Source: Mycolicibacterium fluoranthenivorans
GTDB lineage: Bacteria > Actinomycetota > Actinomycetes > Mycobacteriales > Mycobacteriaceae
Direction: 5' to 3'
DNA length: 64,000 nucleotides
NCBI RefSeq assembly: GCF_011758805.1
Contig: NZ_JAANOW010000001.1
Location: forward strand, 2,108,001-2,172,000
Part shown: piece by piece, positions 15,001 to 24,614 of the stretch
Layout: each line of letters opens with the position of its first letter
Numbering within the stretch: the stretch's first letter is position 1
Notes under the pieces: model-generated
The model's database searches: none
Told to the model about the DNA's origin: nothing
The model's input: only the letters and a program-made list of their open reading frames with translations
Program-made: the position numbers and the translations under genes

Positions 15001-18000
15001 CGGTGCGGCCTATCTGCCGCTGGAGCTGGACTATCCGGATGACCGGCTGGCCGTCATGCTCGCCGACGGCGCGCCGGCCTGTGTCGTGACCACTCGCGAG
15101 GTGGCCGGCCGGATCGGCGCGGTCGCCCCGGCGACCTGCCCGGTGCTCATCCTCGACGACGCCGACACCGCCGCCGAGCTCGCTGCGGCGCCGCCGGTGT
15201 GGGACGGTCTCCGGCCGGGCCTGGACGATCCCGCCTACGTCATCTACACCTCCGGGTCCACCGGTAAACCGAAGGGTGTGGTCACCCCGCACCGCGGGCT
15301 GACCAATATGCACCTGAACCACCGCGAGGCCATCTTCGCGCCCGCCATCGCCAAAGCCGGCGGGCGGCGCCTGCGCATCGCGCACACCGTGTCGTTCTCC
15401 TTCGACATGTCGTGGGAGGAGCTGCTGTGGCTGATCGAGGGCCACGAGGTGCATATCTGCGATGAGGAGTTGCGCCGCGACGCCACCGCACTGGTGGCCT
15501 ACTGCCACGAGCATCGGATCGACGTCATCAACGTCACCCCGACCTATGCGCAGCTGCTCTTCGAACAGGGCCTGCTCGATGGTTCCGGGCACGCACCCGT
15601 GCTGGTACTGCTCGGCGGTGAGGCTGTCTCGGCCACCGTGTGGAACCGGTTACGCGACAGCGACACCAGCTACGGCTACAACCTGTACGGCCCCACCGAA
15701 TACACCATCAACACCCTCGGCGGCGGTACCGACGACAGTGCGACCCCCACGGTCGGCACGCCGATCTGGAACACCCGCGGCTACATCCTGGATGCCTGGC
15801 TGCGGCCGGTGCCGGACGGGACGCCGGGTGAGTTGTACATCGCCGGGGCGGGGCTGGCCCGTGGGTACCTGCGCCAGCCGGCCCTGAGCGCGAGCCGGTT
15901 CGTCGCCAACCCGTTCCAGGTCACCGGCGACGAGGACGCCCGGATGTACCGAACCGGTGACCTGGTGGTCCGCCGTGCCGACGGCAACCTGGACTTCCTG
16001 GGCCGCACCGACGATCAGGTCAAGATCCGTGGCTACCGGGTGGAACTCGGCGATATCGAGGCTGCACTCACCGCGCACCCAGAGGTCACCCAGGCCGCCG
16101 TCATCGCGCGGCCCGACCCGAACACCTCCGGCTCACACCGGTTGATCGGCTATCTCGTCCCGGCCGCCGGTGCTGATCTGGACCTGATCCGACGGGTGCG
16201 CACCCACCTCAAGGCCGGGCTACCCGGTTATATGGTGCCTTCGGCGCTGGCGGTGCTCGACGCCCTGCCAATGACCGACAACGGCAAGCTCGACACCCGC
16301 GCCCTGCCCGAGCTCGAACATCAGCAGTCCGGGAGCCGACCGCCGCAGACGGCGACGGAGGAGACGTTGTGCGCGCTGTATGCCGAGGTGCTGGGCCTCG
16401 ACCGGGTGGGCGCCGATGACGACTTCTTCGACCTGGGCGGACATTCTCTGGTCAGCATCCGGCTGATCAACCGGGTGCGCGCGGCCCTGGGCGTCGAGAT
16501 GTCCCTCCGCGATGTCTTCGACGCACCCACCGTCGCCGAACTCGCGGCACATCTGGACGGCCGGCCGCGAGTGATCCCACGTCCCGACCTGACCGCGATG
16601 CCACGGCCCGCACGGATTCCGGCGTCACCGGCTCAGCAGCGGCTGCTCATGCTGGGCAGGCTCGGCGGGACCACCGAAAAAGGTTCTGTCGCCTACAACT
16701 ACCCGCTGGCCTTCCGCGTGGAGGGGGAGTTGCGGCTCGACGTCCTCGATGACGCGCTGGCCGATGTGCTGGCCCGCCACGAGTCGCTGCGCACTGTGTT
16801 CGCCGAACACGACGGGCGCTACGTCCAACAGATCCTGGCGGCCGGCACGCGGGCACCCCTGGAGGTGATCGATTGTGCGGCAACCGCCCTCGACGAGAGA
16901 GTGGCCGCTGCGGTGGCTCGGCCTTTCGACCTGAGCGCGGAAATCCCGCTGCGGGTCACCGTGCTGCGAACCGGACCGCAGGACCACACCGTGGTGCTGC
17001 TGCTGCACCACATCGCCACCGACGAATGGTCCGACGGCCCGTTCCTCGCGGACCTCAACCGCGCCTACGCCGCCAGGCGCAGCGGCGCCGCCGCCCCACT
17101 GCCCGACCTGCCGGTGCAGTACGCCGATTACACGTTGTGGCAGCGGGAACTGCTGGACCGGGTCGGCTCCCGGCAGCGCGAGTTCTGGCGCGCCACGCTG
17201 AGCGGCGCACCCGATGAGCTGACCCTGCCGACCGATCGGCCCCGGCCGGTACACCCCAGCGGGGCCGGCGGTGTCACGTACTACGACGTTCCGGCGGACA
17301 CCGCTGCGGCGCTGCGTAATCTGACGGCGCGGCATCAGGTCAGCCCGCTGATGGTGCTGCACGCCGGTGTCGCCGCGCTGCTGCACCGCCTCGGTGCCGG
17401 CGACGATATCGTCGTCGGCACGCCGGTGGCCGGGCGTGACGAAGCCGCACTGAACGAGGTGATCGGTTTATTCGTCAACACGCTGGTACTGCGGGCCGAT
17501 ATCTCGGGCAATCCGACCTTCGCGGAACTACTGGCCCGGGTCCGCACCGCCGACCTGGCCGCTTTCGCGCATCAAGAGCTGCCCTTCGATCAGCTCGTCG
17601 AACTGCTCAATCCGCCTCGGGTGGCGGGCCGGAACCCGTTGTTCAACGTGTTCGTCGGCTACCACCTGCGCGACGGTGACAGCACCGAGATGTTCGGGCT
17701 GCCGACCCGGTGGAGCGAACCGGATGTGGCGGCCGCCATGTTCGATCTCGGGTTCACCCTGATCGACGACCGGGCCGACGGTGGCGCCGCGATCATGGCC
17801 GAATACAGCGCGGACCTGTTCGACGCCTCGTCGGCCCGTACCCTGGCGGGCCGACTGGTCGCCGCCCTCGGACAGTTCGCGCGGGACACCGGACTTGCGG
17901 TGGGCGCGGTCGATCTGCTCGACGATGACGAACGCGCGACCCTGGCGGCCCGGAACGCCACCGACCATGCGATCACCCGGATCGGGCTGGGCGGATTGGT

Positions 18001-20425
18001 GTCCCGGCAGGCCGCGCTGACCCCCGATGCCGTCGCCGTCCGGTTCGAGGGTGAGGACCTGAGCTACGCGGAGCTGGATGCCTGGTCGGACCGCTTGGCC
18101 GCCACCCTGGATGTGGGGGCGGACAGTATCGTCGGGGTGTCACTGCCACGGTCGGTGGAACTGATCGTCGCCTTGGTGGCGGTGGCCAAGTCGGGCGCGT
18201 CCTATCTGGCGCTCGACCCGGACTACCCGCCGGATCGGTTGCAGTACATGGTCGCGGATGCGCAGCCGGCCGTCGTGCTCGCCAACCCCGCGGTGATCCG
18301 GCTCGTGCGCACCGAACCGGCGCGCCCGCCGCTACCCGAGATCGACCCGGCGGCATGGGCATACGTGCTCTACACGTCCGGATCCACGGGCCGGCCCAAG
18401 GGCGTGGCCGTCACGCATGCCGGCATCGTGAACCGGATCGCCTGGCTGCAGGACGCCTATGCGCTCACGGATCAGGATCGGATGCTGGTGAAGACACCGA
18501 TCAGCTTCGACACCTCGGTGTGGGAGGTGTTCTGGCCGCTGAGCGTGGGCGCCACGCTGGTGCTCGCCCGGCCCGGCGGCCACCGGGACCCGGCCTACCT
18601 CGCGGAAACCATTGTCTCCCAACATGTCACGGCGGTCGACTTTGTGCCGTCGATGCTCGAGCTGTTCCTGGACGAGCCGCGCGCGGCGCAGTGCGGGACA
18701 CTGACCCGGGTGACGGTCGGTGGCGAGGCGCTCACCGATGACCTGGCCGCCCGGTTCGGCGCCGCCCTCGGGGTGCCGCTGCACAATCTCTACGGCCCGA
18801 CGGAGGCGGCCGTCGACGTCCTGGGCTGGACCGCGGACGGCGGTCCGGTGGCCCTTGGCGTTCCCGGCTGGAATGTGCGCGCCCACGTACTCGACGGCTA
18901 CCTCAACCCGGTCCCGGACGGCACGCCGGGAGAGCTGTATCTGGCCGGTGTGCAGTTGGCGGACGGGTATCTGCACCGCCCGGGCCTGACCGCAGAACGC
19001 TTCGTCGCCGACCCGCTGGGCACCGGCGCTCGGCTGTACCGTACGGGCGACGTGGTGCGCTGGCGCGGCGACGGCCAGCTGGAATATCTGGGCCGCAGCG
19101 ACGATCAGATCAAGCTGCGCGGGGTGCGCATCGAACCCACCGAGATCGAGACAGTGCTGGCCGCCCATCCCGGGGTGGCCTCGGCGCGGGTGGTGGTCCG
19201 CCACGACCGGCTGGTGGCGTACTACCTGCGGGCCGCCCTGTCGACCCCGGACGCGCTGCGCGAACACGCCGCGGCCGCCCTGCCGATCCACATGGTGCCC
19301 TCGGCATTCGTGGAACTGACCGAGTTCCCACTGACCCCCAGCGGCAAGCTGGACCGTAATGCGCTGCCCGAGCCGCAGATCACCGCGGGCACCGGACGCC
19401 CGCCGCAGACACCGGAACAACACCGGCTGTGCGCGCTGTTCGCCGATGTCCTCGGCGGCGCAATCACCACCATCGACGACGACTTCTTCGCGCTCGGCGG
19501 CCATTCGCTGCTCCTGGTGCGTCTGGCGGCGGCGATCCGGCGCGAGTTCGGCGTCGACGTTGCCGTGGCGGACCTGATGGTGAGTCCGACCGTGGCCGAT
19601 ATCGCGCCGCTGTTGCGCGGCGACGCGGACCGTGACTCGGCCGGCCTGGCGGCGGTGCTGCCCCTGCGCGCGAACGGATCAGAGCCGCCGCTGTTCTGTG
19701 TGCATCCGGCCAGCGGTCTGAGCTGGCAGTTCGCCGGATTGAAACGATATGTGCCGGAAAGCATTCCCCTCTACGGACTGCAGTCCCCACTGTTCTCCAC
19801 CGGTCGGTTGCCCGGCACCATCGCCGAACTCGCCAGTGATTACGCCGATTCGGTGGAGCGGGTGGCGCCGAACGGGCCGGTCCGGTTGCTCGGCTGGTCG
19901 TTCGGCGGTTCGATGGCGCTCCTGATCGCCGGTGAGCTGCGCCGCCGGGGCCGCGAGGTCGGCTTCGTCGGCATGCTCGATGCGCGTACCGACGTCACCC
20001 CGGACACCGCCTTCGACGCCGACGCGGTATTGGGCAGCCTGTTGCGTGAGATGGGCTTCGCCGTTGCACCCGGTGTGCGGCTGACGGTGGCCGATGCGGT
20101 GACGCTGGTACGTGAGAGCGGTGACGCCATCGCGATGCTCGATGACACGCGGATCGCGCAGGTGATCGAGAACTACGTCGCCGCAGAGCGTTTCACTGCC
20201 GGAGCCGATTACGGCCGGTTCGACGGTGACGTGTTCTTCGTGGATGCCGCCATCCTGGAGATGGACTTGCACGGCGTCGCGTCACACGGCTGGTTCGCGC
20301 ACGTCGGTGGGCGGTTGGAGGTGGTGTCGCTGAACTGCCGGCATTCCGAGCTGCTGGACGCCGACACGCTGGAACATCTCGGTCCGCTGATCGCGGCGCG
20401 ACTGCACGGCGATCGGGACGTGTGA
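2..20425 (+). CDS. fxbC: Exochelin-type non-ribosomal peptide synthetase, 5' end outside window
   Basis: The frame is open from base 2, so the true start lies upstream. Residue numbers here count from the codon at 32. Domains in order: end of an E domain (HHTVIDG near 29); C1 (about 375, HHLIADG near 511), A1 (about 820-1300), T1 (Ser1337); C2 (about 1411), A2 (about 1855), T2 (Ser2442), E2 (HHLVIDG near 2619); C3 (about 2968), A3 (about 3408), T3 (Ser3944), E3 (HHLAVDA at 4129); C4 (about 4470), A4 (about 4914), T4 (Ser5472); C5 (about 5528, HHIATDE), A5 (about 5985), T5 (Ser6492); thioesterase with GWSFG (Ser6623). Specificity residues read by eye: A1 IDTVISSGDK (beta-Ala-like), A2 and A4 DMENLGLINK (N5-hydroxyornithine), A3 DFWNIGMVHK (Thr), A5 DTWFTGLVDK (Ser-like, uncertain). 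This fits the exochelin assembly line FxbB/FxbC of M. smegmatis, here joined in one frame. Cytoplasmic siderophore synthesis; probably iron-regulated, but the promoter is outside the window. Confidence 0.9.
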   Translation, partial: GTERDRAVARLAPASGRMLQAVWLDAGAGRPGRLLLVIHHTVIDGVSLRVLAEDLESAWSDVAAGRPITMATPDTTFRTWSTELRAACARSEFAADEQYWLRVVAVDDPQLGSRPLDPAVDTVATEARLTVRLDEDVTARLLGPVPAAIRGGVNDALVTALAAAVAYWRGDAGGVLLELEGHGRESDHLGAAGDHLDLSRTVGWFTTLFPVHVHPGPAGWAELMTGGPALGAAVKTVKDQLRAVPRNGLSYGALRYLSGRSDLAVAPQILFNYLGRFTGAGELPWAPADTGHDAAIGEDRDPRMPLPRALEINAIAVAAGDGVCLEATFSWPAGVLDRDQVSRLARWWTDALTAIAHSSHVTGPTPSDFPLVTLTQADVDALPAPVVDVLPLSPLQAGIYFHSTYADGDPYVVQQIISYDGPVDPVRMRRAADAVIARHPNLGAAFRALADGSLVAVLGAAPAVRWNYHDLSAPAGADTRTRIDEIAEQQRTEPFDLAAPPLMRYTLLRLAADRHVLIQTVHHLIADGWSVPIVLRELAALHDNPDTHALPAPARYRDHLEWLHRSAPAGSQAAWRAALDGVDEPTHLADALPPHDRGDTGFGKVSADLPAQIADWATGHGVTVSAVLGAAWGITVGQLTGRTDVVHGSTVSGRGSDVPGIDDMVGLLINTVPARTRWTPSDTLADVVQRHAQAQAALFEHHHVALADIQHAVGVAELFDTLVVIENYPATDNHTAAIRVTGMDVIEAPHYPLTLMLKPGRDLHVALTHDRAVLDTATAEQVLALFRRTLAAVLTEGDTTRCSDIDVLDPAGRDEVLRAGAGAPARTGTVLELFDNQVRRTPSTVAVSDTGTRLTYRDLDDRSAALAGALVAAGVRRGDLVAVATSRTTSMAIALLAVLRSGAAYLPIDPGYPSARITYMLDDARPKVVLTDGTTLPDHGLPVVSTDAAGRPWRDTVLDPDDAASVVYTSGSTGRPKGVVGTHGALTNRLSWARTAWSRDRDDVRIAKSSMSFIDGTTELLGALVAGATTVVADDATAKDGAALARLVDDVAATQLLVVPSLGAAMAEVASNKFGTMARWICSGEPLDAATVAALQQVSPEAEIVNSYGSSEVTGDVLAGVVTGAVTLGRPVPGCRIYLLGPDLSPVPPGAVGEIYVGGVQVARGYLGQQANTAARFVADPFSEGGERLYRTGDLARWTPERTVEYLGRADNQVKVNGFRVELGEIETALAGLPDIAEAVVTARRHRLDGYVVARAGCRPDPEAVRAALAGVLPAHMIPATVTVLDAIPLLPNGKRDRSALPEPARTVSRTAPRTAYEELICATFAQVLGTEDAGIDEDFFALGGDSLLALRVVNRLAGAGLTLATSELFRLRTARALATALGAEAPAIAAVTPQAWHGLSEDELALLTASSPVEVAEVWPLSPLQEGVYYQCTYTDDVNTYLAQNVFDFDHRLDVDALRVAFGALLTRHDNLRAGFTSDDLSRPVQYVGRFVPATVAEVDLSNLTADVAEAQLAGVMRTDSETPFDLRMPPLVRLTVIRLPDRGDRLLLTCHFLLWDGWSRELVLRELFALYNSGGLRGVLPAGTATYADYLRWVSAQDRAASTRAWSEALAGLDQPTLVAPPEGTGAEPVMPQRVYGELSAEITALLDQHARRTQTTANTVLTTALGIVLGYETGSTDVVFGTTVAGRPPVLPGVEHVIGQFLNTVPVRVDMAPTSTVTELLRAVEDFRLDLMAHDYLGLGDITRATGQQQLFDSLYVLQNFLDDDTFTDFEREQGIVGVDFVDTTHYPLTWVLTPGERLRIKLEYRPDVIDADTAAVMVARLCRAVELLLTQPDSQVGALDLTLAAEHETLVRQWDNVEHEIGTETIADLLADRAASCPEDIALVFGAQRLTYAELDERINRLARLLIAHGARPEQVVALALPRSVDMVVALFAVLRTGAAYLPLERDYPPARLTGMLDDARPVLLVCPESSTELAAHQTRLGGTVVSPDSAAVTHALSQTSGIALSDSELGAFVGVRRLEYPAYVIFTSGSTGRPKGVVTPYRGLTNMQLNHRAEIFAPAIAKAGGRRLRVAHTVSFSFDMSWEELLWLVEGHEVHICDEELRRDATALVAYCHQHRIDVINVTPSYAHHLFEEGLLGELASGSSPVASLARGSSPVASLAREGGHAPTLVLLGGEAVSEEVWNRLRDRPDSTGYNLYGPTEYTINTLGGGTDDSVTPTVGRPIWNTRAYVLDAWLRPVRDGVIGELYIAGAGLARGYLNRAGLTADRFVADPNVAGGRMYRTGDLVARRADGSGILDFFGRSDDQVKIRGYRVELGEVAAALRALPGIRHAVVIARAAGSTKQLVGYVVPETASEPGELAAELRAALARTLPDYMVPALYGVLDTVPLTVNGKLDTKALPEPVTPAAGAARAPRDGREVLLAGIFADVLGLPEVGIDDDFFTLGGDSISSIAVSGKARKAGLALTPRDIFRRRTVSALAASVTETTPDIVVADSGVGLISATPMLAETAQSGTPLDNFHQSMVLATPAGITGEQLELVLGTVLGAHDMLGARLDRTGDGWTLTVPERVLPVVVTRRTGALTAADIDAVVTAAAAELDPAAATMVRAIWYPGTGTDQGRLLLVIHHLVIDGVSWRILTEDLTRAWSDVTAGRTPAAEDVPTSFRTWSETLCAATFTDEVEYWNRVLATSDPDLGHRPLDPAVDIAETVISHTVSLPAQISAALLTSVPAAMYGGVNDVLLTGLGLAVAQWRADRGHSDTTATVLSLEGHGRESDLVPGRLDLSRTVGWFTSIYPVAVDPGAVSWADVLAAGAPLAAAARAVKEQLRAVPNRGLGYGVLRYLDPSAPISGAAPQILFNYLGRFAGGAGRDWEPVDEIGALREGVDDTNPAMPLEINAMAEDRADGTVLTMTLSWPAGLIEPADVHELADVWSQALDALTRCAALRGHTPSDFGLINVSQDDLDDWAQLGEIEDVLPLLPLQEGMYFHSAYVDAASGDTDTYRVQQIAEIRGPVDVETLRAGVIATVRRHQALRAAFREMRDGRIAQVIWADAAVEFTATRGEVARIAEQQLARPFVLSDAPLVRYTLVSLSDTEHRLIQTMHHIVADGWSYPVIFGDIVAHYNAGLGAATGLPPVIATLRDHVEAVTAGGQHHAASRAAWSTALAGAESTIVFTADRDTIGAHRSVVRRLSPELTTALTATARQRGVTASTVLHGAWGLLLGRLLDRTQVVFGSTVSGRGGELAGTDSLVGLLINTVPVPMSWQHDTPIGTVMAQLQEQQSALLDAQQLGLAELARLAGVREFFDTMVVVENFPATATATPDDPRALTFLRFTGTDAPHYPLSFVAYLDERLGIEIKYDADVVTEAEAARYAERVEHLLAAFAEDPDAPVAAVDLRTEAERARVAADVARCGPDRTLVDTFAEVVRRAPDAIAVSCGSERLTYADLDARSSAVAAALDEAGVAPESRVAVALPRSVDLIVGLLAVLKAGGAYVPLDLDSPAARLQHIVTDSAPVCVLTDVPDRVPTGSARTVLLADAARHTGPTPRTRVDADHPAYLIYTSGSTGVPKGVAVAHRQVAALFDGAATLFDFGPSDVWTMFHSAAFDFSVWELWGALLHGGRLVIVEQAVARDPDRFVDLLTDEGVTVLNQTPSAFYPLIEADQRRRPAWSLRYVIFGGEALDTSRLSGWYDRHRSDAPQLVNMYGITETCVHVSFRPLSATDAGAPQSVIGGPIPGLQIHLLDGALQPVPTGVVGEMYIAGGQLARGYAGRPGLTAARFVANPFGGERLYRSGDTAMWTEAGELVYVGRSDQQVKVRGYRIELGEVESALAALPGITNAAAAVHTDAAGRARLFGYLVGPAEIDIAAARDELATRLPGYMVPSALIALDALPLTVNGKLDRAALPAPAEPAQRDAPVPAADGTAGVLAALCTEILGTVVGVDDDFFRMGGDSIVAIQLVNRARRQGVRITPQQVFTARTPAGLAEAAGARAPQPAGSDDAGPDLGEVMLTPIVQRLAELGGTVSRFNQSELVRTPAGATHRQLETVVNALVSRHDALRLRLHRPAPMLWSLETMAGQPVPVRHVDATAYGDEELRGLLGTESDAAADRLDPDTGVVVQAVWFDLGADRQGRLLLVAHHLAVDAVSWRILIDDLGECWNQIQHGSPIVLDPVPTSLRTYARAVNENAQQAARLAEFEHWSATLAPGGELDPQVGTVALSVGSTRDHEIRLTAAESLPLVTTMPAAANADVNETLIAALHIAVQRWRGTAAPLVLDLERHGRDGWSEELDLSRTVGWFTAIAPVRLEPVDGATLLDVLKDVKERLRAVPGHGLGFGQLRYCNPRTSAVLSRLATPQVLFNYLGRWASDSDGDWASAPEVDALRVSPNPDLGTPYLLEINVICDETRDGPRLRATLTYPDGEFDEAAVTDLADHWVAVLREFAESTTGTAGALTPSDLPLVDLTQQQIDRITESTAVQTIWPLSPLQEGVYFQARYSDAAVYIVQNVFDFADPVDTAALGTAFAAVMRRNPVLRSGFRADDLAQPVAVIADNPLCEPEVIDLSALTVAQAQDRIEEITAADRLRTFDIAEPPLARFTVVRTAGIDRLIFSYHFLLLDGWSREQLLRELFAEYAAAKHGAPSANLPEPVAQFTDYLRWLAGQDRDESGRQWARALADLPAPTLLVPDAVGTAPTLALRLDFFLTEEQTARLTQAARDCGVTLNALISTALALVLAYETGSDDVVFGSTVAGRPTDIDGIDTVIGLFLNTVPTRVRLRPQTTIADAMRAVQNDRLQLMDHEYLGLGDIQRAAGIQGALFDSLYVLQNFLDDDTFTDMEAEYGIVGHDSVDASHYPLTWVASPGRRLWMKLEYRPDVVDRAHAQRLLDRLRQVLIHLEPADTLGAAELVLPQESGALIGRGAATRHPLPAVTVVDLLAERSDAASGLTALVCGAESFDYRQLDAQLNRTAGLLRARGIGPETTVALAIPRSITAVVALFAVLRSGAAYLPLELDYPDDRLAVMLADGAPACVVTTREVAGRIGAVAPATCPVLILDDADTAAELAAAPPVWDGLRPGLDDPAYVIYTSGSTGKPKGVVTPHRGLTNMHLNHREAIFAPAIAKAGGRRLRIAHTVSFSFDMSWEELLWLIEGHEVHICDEELRRDATALVAYCHEHRIDVINVTPTYAQLLFEQGLLDGSGHAPVLVLLGGEAVSATVWNRLRDSDTSYGYNLYGPTEYTINTLGGGTDDSATPTVGTPIWNTRGYILDAWLRPVPDGTPGELYIAGAGLARGYLRQPALSASRFVANPFQVTGDEDARMYRTGDLVVRRADGNLDFLGRTDDQVKIRGYRVELGDIEAALTAHPEVTQAAVIARPDPNTSGSHRLIGYLVPAAGADLDLIRRVRTHLKAGLPGYMVPSALAVLDALPMTDNGKLDTRALPELEHQQSGSRPPQTATEETLCALYAEVLGLDRVGADDDFFDLGGHSLVSIRLINRVRAALGVEMSLRDVFDAPTVAELAAHLDGRPRVIPRPDLTAMPRPARIPASPAQQRLLMLGRLGGTTEKGSVAYNYPLAFRVEGELRLDVLDDALADVLARHESLRTVFAEHDGRYVQQILAAGTRAPLEVIDCAATALDERVAAAVARPFDLSAEIPLRVTVLRTGPQDHTVVLLLHHIATDEWSDGPFLADLNRAYAARRSGAAAPLPDLPVQYADYTLWQRELLDRVGSRQREFWRATLSGAPDELTLPTDRPRPVHPSGAGGVTYYDVPADTAAALRNLTARHQVSPLMVLHAGVAALLHRLGAGDDIVVGTPVAGRDEAALNEVIGLFVNTLVLRADISGNPTFAELLARVRTADLAAFAHQELPFDQLVELLNPPRVAGRNPLFNVFVGYHLRDGDSTEMFGLPTRWSEPDVAAAMFDLGFTLIDDRADGGAAIMAEYSADLFDASSARTLAGRLVAALGQFARDTGLAVGAVDLLDDDERATLAARNATDHAITRIGLGGLVSRQAALTPDAVAVRFEGEDLSYAELDAWSDRLAATLDVGADSIVGVSLPRSVELIVALVAVAKSGASYLALDPDYPPDRLQYMVADAQPAVVLANPAVIRLVRTEPARPPLPEIDPAAWAYVLYTSGSTGRPKGVAVTHAGIVNRIAWLQDAYALTDQDRMLVKTPISFDTSVWEVFWPLSVGATLVLARPGGHRDPAYLAETIVSQHVTAVDFVPSMLELFLDEPRAAQCGTLTRVTVGGEALTDDLAARFGAALGVPLHNLYGPTEAAVDVLGWTADGGPVALGVPGWNVRAHVLDGYLNPVPDGTPGELYLAGVQLADGYLHRPGLTAERFVADPLGTGARLYRTGDVVRWRGDGQLEYLGRSDDQIKLRGVRIEPTEIETVLAAHPGVASARVVVRHDRLVAYYLRAALSTPDALREHAAAALPIHMVPSAFVELTEFPLTPSGKLDRNALPEPQITAGTGRPPQTPEQHRLCALFADVLGGAITTIDDDFFALGGHSLLLVRLAAAIRREFGVDVAVADLMVSPTVADIAPLLRGDADRDSAGLAAVLPLRANGSEPPLFCVHPASGLSWQFAGLKRYVPESIPLYGLQSPLFSTGRLPGTIAELASDYADSVERVAPNGPVRLLGWSFGGSMALLIAGELRRRGREVGFVGMLDARTDVTPDTAFDADAVLGSLLREMGFAVAPGVRLTVADAVTLVRESGDAIAMLDDTRIAQVIENYVAAERFTAGADYGRFDGDVFFVDAAILEMDLHGVASHGWFAHVGGRLEVVSLNCRHSELLDADTLEHLGPLIAARLHGDRDV
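6441..6500 (+). repeat. 30-bp tandem duplication inside the A2 domain
   Basis: Two 30-bp units (6441-6470 and 6471-6500) differ at one base. Each contains CCCCGTCGCTTCGCTCGCCC and encodes [10 protein letters not shown] or [10 protein letters not shown]. The block lies between LLGELASG and GGHAPTLV in A2. The sister domain A4 has no such insert at the matching place ([12 protein letters not shown]), so A2 has gained roughly 20 residues in a surface loop. The core is the reverse complement of a short repeat found elsewhere in the window. Confidence 0.9.
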
Positions 20426-20435
20426 CAATCTCCCG

Positions 20436-21170
20436 GTGGGGAAAGTAGTCGTCATCACAGGCGCCGGTAGCGGTATCGGCCGGGCCACGGCGCGGGTGCT
20501 GCTGGACGCCGGTCATCAGGTCGTGCTGGCCGGTCGCAGACCCGAACAGCTGGCCGAGGCGGCCGCCGGCCGGCCGAACGCCCGGGTGGTGCCGACCGAT
20601 GTCACCGACGCGGAGTCGGTGCGGGCGCTGTTCGGGGACACCGTCGCCACCTTCGGACGGGTCGATGTGCTGTTCAACAACGCCGGAGTGTTCGGGCCCG
20701 CGGCCTCGATCACCGAGATCGACGTCGAGCAGTGGCACACGGTCTGGCGGACCAATGTCGACGGGTCGGTGTTCTGCGCGCGCGAGGCCGCCCGCATCAT
20801 GGCCGCGCAGCTGCCGCGGGGCGGGCGGATCATCAACAACGGTTCGTTGTCCGCACACCGGCCACGCCCGCACAGCCTGGCCTACACCGTCACCAAACAC
20901 GCCATCAGCGGTTTGACCGCCTCGATGTTGCTGGATCTACGTGCCCTCGATATCTGTGTGACGCAACTCGACATCGGCAACGCGGCCACCGATATGACGG
21001 CCGGATTCAGCGAGACACTGCAGGCCGACGGACGGCTGGCCGCCGAGCCGACCTTCGATGTGCAGCACGTGGCGGGGGCCGTGGCGCATATCGTCGATCT
21101 GCCGCTCGAGGTGTCGGTACCGGAGCTGACCGTGATGGCGCGCGCCATGCCGTATTTCGGGCGGGGGTGA
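20436..21170 (+). CDS. Short-chain dehydrogenase/reductase
   Basis: A 244-aa classical SDR. The GTG start lies 10 bp after the NRPS stop. It has the N-terminal Rossmann motif GAGSGIG (about residues 9-15), the NNAG motif, and an intact active site with a Ser in NNGSLS and YTVTK. The substrate cannot be told from the sequence. It starts within a few bases of the NRPS and is followed at 3 bp by an isomerase-like gene, so all three may be co-transcribed. No homology makes it a tailoring enzyme of the siderophore, and the link may be positional only. Confidence 0.85.
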   Translation: MGKVVVITGAGSGIGRATARVLLDAGHQVVLAGRRPEQLAEAAAGRPNARVVPTDVTDAESVRALFGDTVATFGRVDVLFNNAGVFGPAASITEIDVEQWHTVWRTNVDGSVFCAREAARIMAAQLPRGGRIINNGSLSAHRPRPHSLAYTVTKHAISGLTASMLLDLRALDICVTQLDIGNAATDMTAGFSETLQADGRLAAEPTFDVQHVAGAVAHIVDLPLEVSVPELTVMARAMPYFGRG

Positions 21171-21173
21171 ACC

Positions 21174-21986
21174 ATGCCGGCGCGCTACGTCGTGAACTGC
21201 TCGATACTGCTCACCGAACACCCGCTGCTGCACCGCCCGCAGGCGGCCCGGGACGCGGGCTTCGAGGCGATCGAATTCTGGTGGCCGTTCACCGAATCCG
21301 TGCCGGCCGATGCCGAGGTCGACGCCTTTGTCCGGGCTGTCGCCAACGCCGGGGTGCGGCTGGTCGCGTTGAACTTCGCCGGCGGTGACATGGCGGCGGG
21401 GGAGCGTGGGCTGTTATCCGTTCCCGGCCGTGGACAGGAGTTCCGGGACAACGTCGATGTGGCCGTCGGTATTGCGGAAAGGTTGGGCACCAAGGCATTC
21501 AACGCGCTCTACGGCAACCGTGTCGACGGTGTCCCGCCCGCGATTCAAGACGAGAACGCGACGGCCAACCTGGCCCATGCGGCCCAGCGGGCAGGCCCGA
21601 TCGGTGCGGACATCCTCGTGGAACCGCTCAGCGGTGTGCCCGGTTACCCGTTGCGGACGGCCGCCGACGTGATCGCGGTCCTCGACCGCGTCGGCATGCC
21701 GACGGTGCGAATGCTGGCGGATCTGTACCACCTGACCGTCAACGGTGATGATCTCGCCCGTGTCATCGAGGCGTATACCGAGCGGATCGGGCATGTCCAG
21801 ATCGCCGATGCCCCCGGCCGCGGCGCTCCCGGAACGGGTGGAATCGACTTTCACGGTCACCTGACGCACCTTGCCGCCCGCGGTTACCGCGGACACGTCA
21901 GCCTCGAATACCGCGCGGACGGCCCCGACCCCTTCGGGTGGCTGCCGCCCGCCCGACGTGGCGGTAGCCCGTGGGGCCAGCGCTGA
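21174..21986 (+). CDS. hyi: Hydroxypyruvate isomerase-like TIM-barrel protein
   Basis: A 270-aa xylose-isomerase-like TIM-barrel protein of the Hyi/IolI group. It contains GFEAIEFWWPF near the start, VEPLSGVPGYP, LADLYHL, GHVQIADAPGRGAPGTGGIDF and GHVSLEY; these hold the acidic and His residues that bind the divalent metal in this family. Known members interconvert hydroxypyruvate and tartronate semialdehyde. The gene starts 3 bp after the SDR, and an SDR next to an isomerase is compatible with small hydroxy-acid metabolism. Inositol-type genes lie about 3 kb away on the other strand. The family call is firm; the exact substrate is not. Confidence 0.75.
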   Translation: MPARYVVNCSILLTEHPLLHRPQAARDAGFEAIEFWWPFTESVPADAEVDAFVRAVANAGVRLVALNFAGGDMAAGERGLLSVPGRGQEFRDNVDVAVGIAERLGTKAFNALYGNRVDGVPPAIQDENATANLAHAAQRAGPIGADILVEPLSGVPGYPLRTAADVIAVLDRVGMPTVRMLADLYHLTVNGDDLARVIEAYTERIGHVQIADAPGRGAPGTGGIDFHGHLTHLAARGYRGHVSLEYRADGPDPFGWLPPARRGGSPWGQR

Positions 21987-21992
21987 AGAAAT

Positions 21993-22023
21993 CAGAGCCG
22001 GGGCCCGAAGGCCACCGGCTCTG
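21993..22023. terminator. Bidirectional hairpin terminator
   Basis: A perfect 9-bp inverted repeat, CAGAGCCGG (21993-22001) and CCGGCTCTG (22015-22023), with a 13-nt loop. It sits exactly between the convergent stops at 21986 and 22039. There is no long T-run, as is usual in mycobacteria. Confidence 0.7.
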
Positions 22024-22038
22024 TTCTGTGAAATCGGA

Positions 22039-22188
22039 TCAGCGCAGCGAGTCCTCGAACTCGTACCGCTGAGCCACGGCGATCAGTTCTTCACGAACCG
22101 TCGAATCGGGCATTGCGTTGATCCGCGCGTAGAGGCGTCGCCGGCTGTTGGCCCGCTTCACATCGGCGCGAAACTGCGCGAAAGACAT
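22039..22188 (-). CDS. Conserved-looking 49-aa protein of unknown function
   Basis: A short gene preceded by a strong ribosome binding site (GAGGAG, 9 nt before ATG). The product is hydrophilic and arginine-rich in its first half (FRADVKRANSRRRLYARIN), then acidic, ending QRYEFEDSLR. It has no signal peptide or membrane segment and is probably helical. It ends at a convergent terminator. A 16-codon leader ORF with its own Shine-Dalgarno lies 38 nt upstream, which suggests regulated expression. I do not recognise the family. Confidence 0.7.
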   Translation of the reverse strand: MSFAQFRADVKRANSRRRLYARINAMPDSTVREELIAVAQRYEFEDSLR

Positions 22189-22226
22189 TTTCTTCACTCC
22201 TCGAAAGTTCCCCGGGTCGCGGGGAC

Positions 22227-22277
22227 TCAGTTGTTGTCGGTGCCCACCGGTCGGGGATCACCCGATATGTGGAACAC
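22227..22277 (-). CDS. 16-aa leader peptide ORF upstream of the 49-aa gene
   Basis: GTG start with AAGGAG 7 nt upstream; the product is MFHISGDPRPVGTDNN and ends in TGA. A small hairpin (22209-22214 paired with 22220-22225, TCCCCG/CGGGGA) lies between its stop and the Shine-Dalgarno of the next gene. This arrangement resembles a translated leader that controls the gene behind it. It could still be a chance ORF, but the ribosome binding site is unusually good. Confidence 0.45.
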   Translation of the reverse strand: MFHISGDPRPVGTDNN

Positions 22278-22379
22278 CTCGATGCTCCTTGTTAATTCTG
22301 TGTAACGCAACTTTCTCGGTGTGAGATTCGCTACAGCCCAGGCGATTTGGGTGCGAAAACGTGGCGCCCGCCACAATCC

Positions 22380-24110
22380 TCAGTCGAGGATGCGGCGCGC
22401 CACATTGGTGGTCATCAGGTCGAGCAGTTCGTCGGCGCGCCCGGCCATGATGGTGCGGATGGCGTACAGCGAGAAGCCCTTTGCCTGCTCGACGGTGATG
22501 GCCGGTGGGATCGACAGTTCCTGGCGGGCGGTCACCACATCCACCAGGGCCGGGCCGTCGTAAGCCAACGCCGCTTCCAGGGCGGATTCCAGGTCTGCCG
22601 GGTGCTCCACCCGGCGCGCGAACAGTCCCAGCGCCTCGGCCACCGCGGCGAAGTCGGGGTTCTTCAGGTCGGTGCCGAACGTGACGATGCCCGCGGCCTT
22701 CATCTCCAGTTCCACGAAGTTCAGCGACGAGTTGTTGAACACGATGAGTGTGACCGGGAGCCGGTTCTGAACGAGCGTGATCAGCTCGCCGAACAACATG
22801 GTCAGCCCGCCGTCACCGGCGAACGCGACCACCTGGCGGTCCCGGTTGACGGTCTGCGCGCCGATCGCCAACGGGAGTGCGCACGCCATGGTGCCGTGGT
22901 TGAAGGACCCGAGCAGCCGGCGCTTGCCGTTCATGGTCAGGTACCGCGCCGCCCACACCACCGGCGAGCCGACGTCGACGGTGAACACCGCGTTGTCGGC
23001 GGCCAGCCGGTCGGCCACCGCCGCCACGTACTCGGGGCGGATGGGGGTGCGGTCCCGGTCGTTGACCGCCAACTCGTCGAGCCGGCGCCGGGTCTTGCGG
23101 TAATGGTTCAGAGACCGGTCCAGATGGGTGCGGTCGTGCCGGGCGGTGAGCAGCGGCGCCAGCGCGGCCAGTGTGTCGGTGACGGTGCCAACCAGGCCGA
23201 GATCGATCGGCGTGCGCCGGCCCAGGTTCCGGCCGCGGATGTCCACCTGGATGACGGTGGCGTTCTCCGGATAGAACTGCCGGTAGGGAAAGTCGGTGCC
23301 GAGCATGAGAAGCACTTCGGCTTCCTTGATGGCCTTGTAACCGGAGGCGAACCCGAGCAGGCCGGTCATCCCGACGTCGTACGGGTTGTCGTACTCGACG
23401 AACTCCTTGCCGCGCAGGGCGTGCACCACCGGTGCCTGCAAGGTCTCGGCCAGCGCCACCAGCTGATCGTGGGCGCCCTGCACACCGGCGCCCGCGAGGA
23501 TGGTGATGTTGTTGGCGCCGTTCAGGATTGCCGCCGCGCGGCGCAGCTCGTCGTCGGAGGGCCGGATCACGGGATGTGTGGGCAACACCGGGGTGACGCG
23601 CACATCGCCGATCTTGGACAGGAAGATCTCACCGGGGACGACCACGACGGCCACCCCGTTCTCCTCGACCGCCGCCCGCATCGCCATCTCCAGGACACGC
23701 GGTGCGGACTCGGCGGTGGTGACCAGCTCGCAGTACACGCTGCACTCTCGGAACAGCTCCTGCGGGCGGGTCTCCTGGAAATACTGTGACCCGATCTCGG
23801 CCTGAGGGATGTGCGCGGCGATGGCCAGTACCGGAACGCGGCTGCGCTGGGCATCGAACAGCCCGTTGATCAGATGCAGGTTGCCCGGACCACAACTGCC
23901 CGCACACACCGCGAGTCGTCCGGTGAGCGCGGCGTCGGCGGCGGCGGCGAATCCGGCCGCTTCCTCATGCCGCACATGCTCCCAGGTGAAGTCCTCCGAG
24001 CGCCGGATCGCATCGGTGAATCCGTTGAGGCTGTCTCCAGGCAATCCATAGACCCGTTGCACGCCGCTGGCGCGCAGGGTGGTGATGACGTGATCGGCGA
24101 CGGTGGTCAT
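22380..24110 (-). CDS. poxB: PoxB-like thiamine-diphosphate enzyme (pyruvate dehydrogenase, quinone type)
   Basis: A 576-aa TPP-dependent enzyme with the three usual domains. It has GLPGDSLNGF and RHEEAAGFAAAADA (the activating Glu) at the N-terminus, GSCGPGNLHLINGL, then QETRPQELFRECSVYCELV, typical of PoxB. The C-terminal TPP motif is GDGGLTMLF followed by FNNSSL. PoxB oxidatively decarboxylates pyruvate to acetate and CO2 and passes electrons to the quinone pool at the membrane. I start at the ATG giving MTTVADHV; a GTG 27 bases further upstream is possible but would only add a non-conserved tail. It is the last gene on this strand before the 49-aa unit and is divergent from a small membrane protein. 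Confidence 0.82.
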   Translation of the reverse strand: MTTVADHVITTLRASGVQRVYGLPGDSLNGFTDAIRRSEDFTWEHVRHEEAAGFAAAADAALTGRLAVCAGSCGPGNLHLINGLFDAQRSRVPVLAIAAHIPQAEIGSQYFQETRPQELFRECSVYCELVTTAESAPRVLEMAMRAAVEENGVAVVVVPGEIFLSKIGDVRVTPVLPTHPVIRPSDDELRRAAAILNGANNITILAGAGVQGAHDQLVALAETLQAPVVHALRGKEFVEYDNPYDVGMTGLLGFASGYKAIKEAEVLLMLGTDFPYRQFYPENATVIQVDIRGRNLGRRTPIDLGLVGTVTDTLAALAPLLTARHDRTHLDRSLNHYRKTRRRLDELAVNDRDRTPIRPEYVAAVADRLAADNAVFTVDVGSPVVWAARYLTMNGKRRLLGSFNHGTMACALPLAIGAQTVNRDRQVVAFAGDGGLTMLFGELITLVQNRLPVTLIVFNNSSLNFVELEMKAAGIVTFGTDLKNPDFAAVAEALGLFARRVEHPADLESALEAALAYDGPALVDVVTARQELSIPPAITVEQAKGFSLYAIRTIMAGRADELLDLMTTNVARRILD

Positions 24111-24310
24111 GGCGTCAACCCTAGGTGCCGTGCGCACCTGACGGGCGGGCCACTTCGGAGCCGGTCCATCGCTTGCGCCGAGCAGCGCACACGCGCGATA
24201 TCCCGCCGTTCGGCGGACGAATCTTGGGATCGGTAGCGATCGGCGCGCCCTGTACTTGGTCTCACAGCGACGCCATCGGGGCGGCGCAACGTGAGAGGAA
24301 GTCCGAAGAC

Positions 24311-24574
24311 ATGAACATCGTGCCCGCCCGTATCCAGGAACAGATCAACCGCGTCGACCGCTCCCGGGCCATGGTGCTCGGCATCGTCGCCGGGCTGACC
24401 GTGCTGTGGTCGGTCTACCGGCTCGTCTGGCTGGTCTACTCCGCCACCGTGTTGGCCGGTGTCGGCTGGTCGCCTATCGCACTGGTCTTCCCGTTCATTC
24501 TGTGGACAGCCATCGGCGTCACCGCGGCGATCGCCGCCCTGGCGTTCCTGAATCGCTACAAGCAACCCGAGTAA
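24311..24574 (+). CDS. Small membrane protein, 87 aa
   Basis: ATG preceded by AGAGGAAG at good spacing. A short basic N-terminus (ARIQEQINRVDRSR) is followed by two hydrophobic segments, about residues 21-45 and 53-80, and a short polar tail (NRYKQPE). It is probably a two-pass inner-membrane protein. No family recognised. It is divergent from the PoxB-like gene across about 200 bp and convergent with the iolG-like gene. Confidence 0.7.
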   Translation: MNIVPARIQEQINRVDRSRAMVLGIVAGLTVLWSVYRLVWLVYSATVLAGVGWSPIALVFPFILWTAIGVTAAIAALAFLNRYKQPE

Positions 24575-24614
24575 CGCCGGTCAGGTCGACGCTGATCCAG
24601 CGCGATCTTCACCG

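Noticed and set aside
2..20425. Glycopeptidolipid synthetase (Mps) or mycobactin synthetase
   Set aside because: The enzyme ends in a thioesterase rather than a reductase, has two hydroxyornithine codes and a beta-Ala-like code, and shows no Cy, PKS or Phe/Ala pattern expected for those pathways.
22347..23789. 480-codon frame opposite the PoxB-like gene
   Set aside because: Shadow of a gene with clear TPP-enzyme motifs on the other strand; the product shows no recognisable fold.
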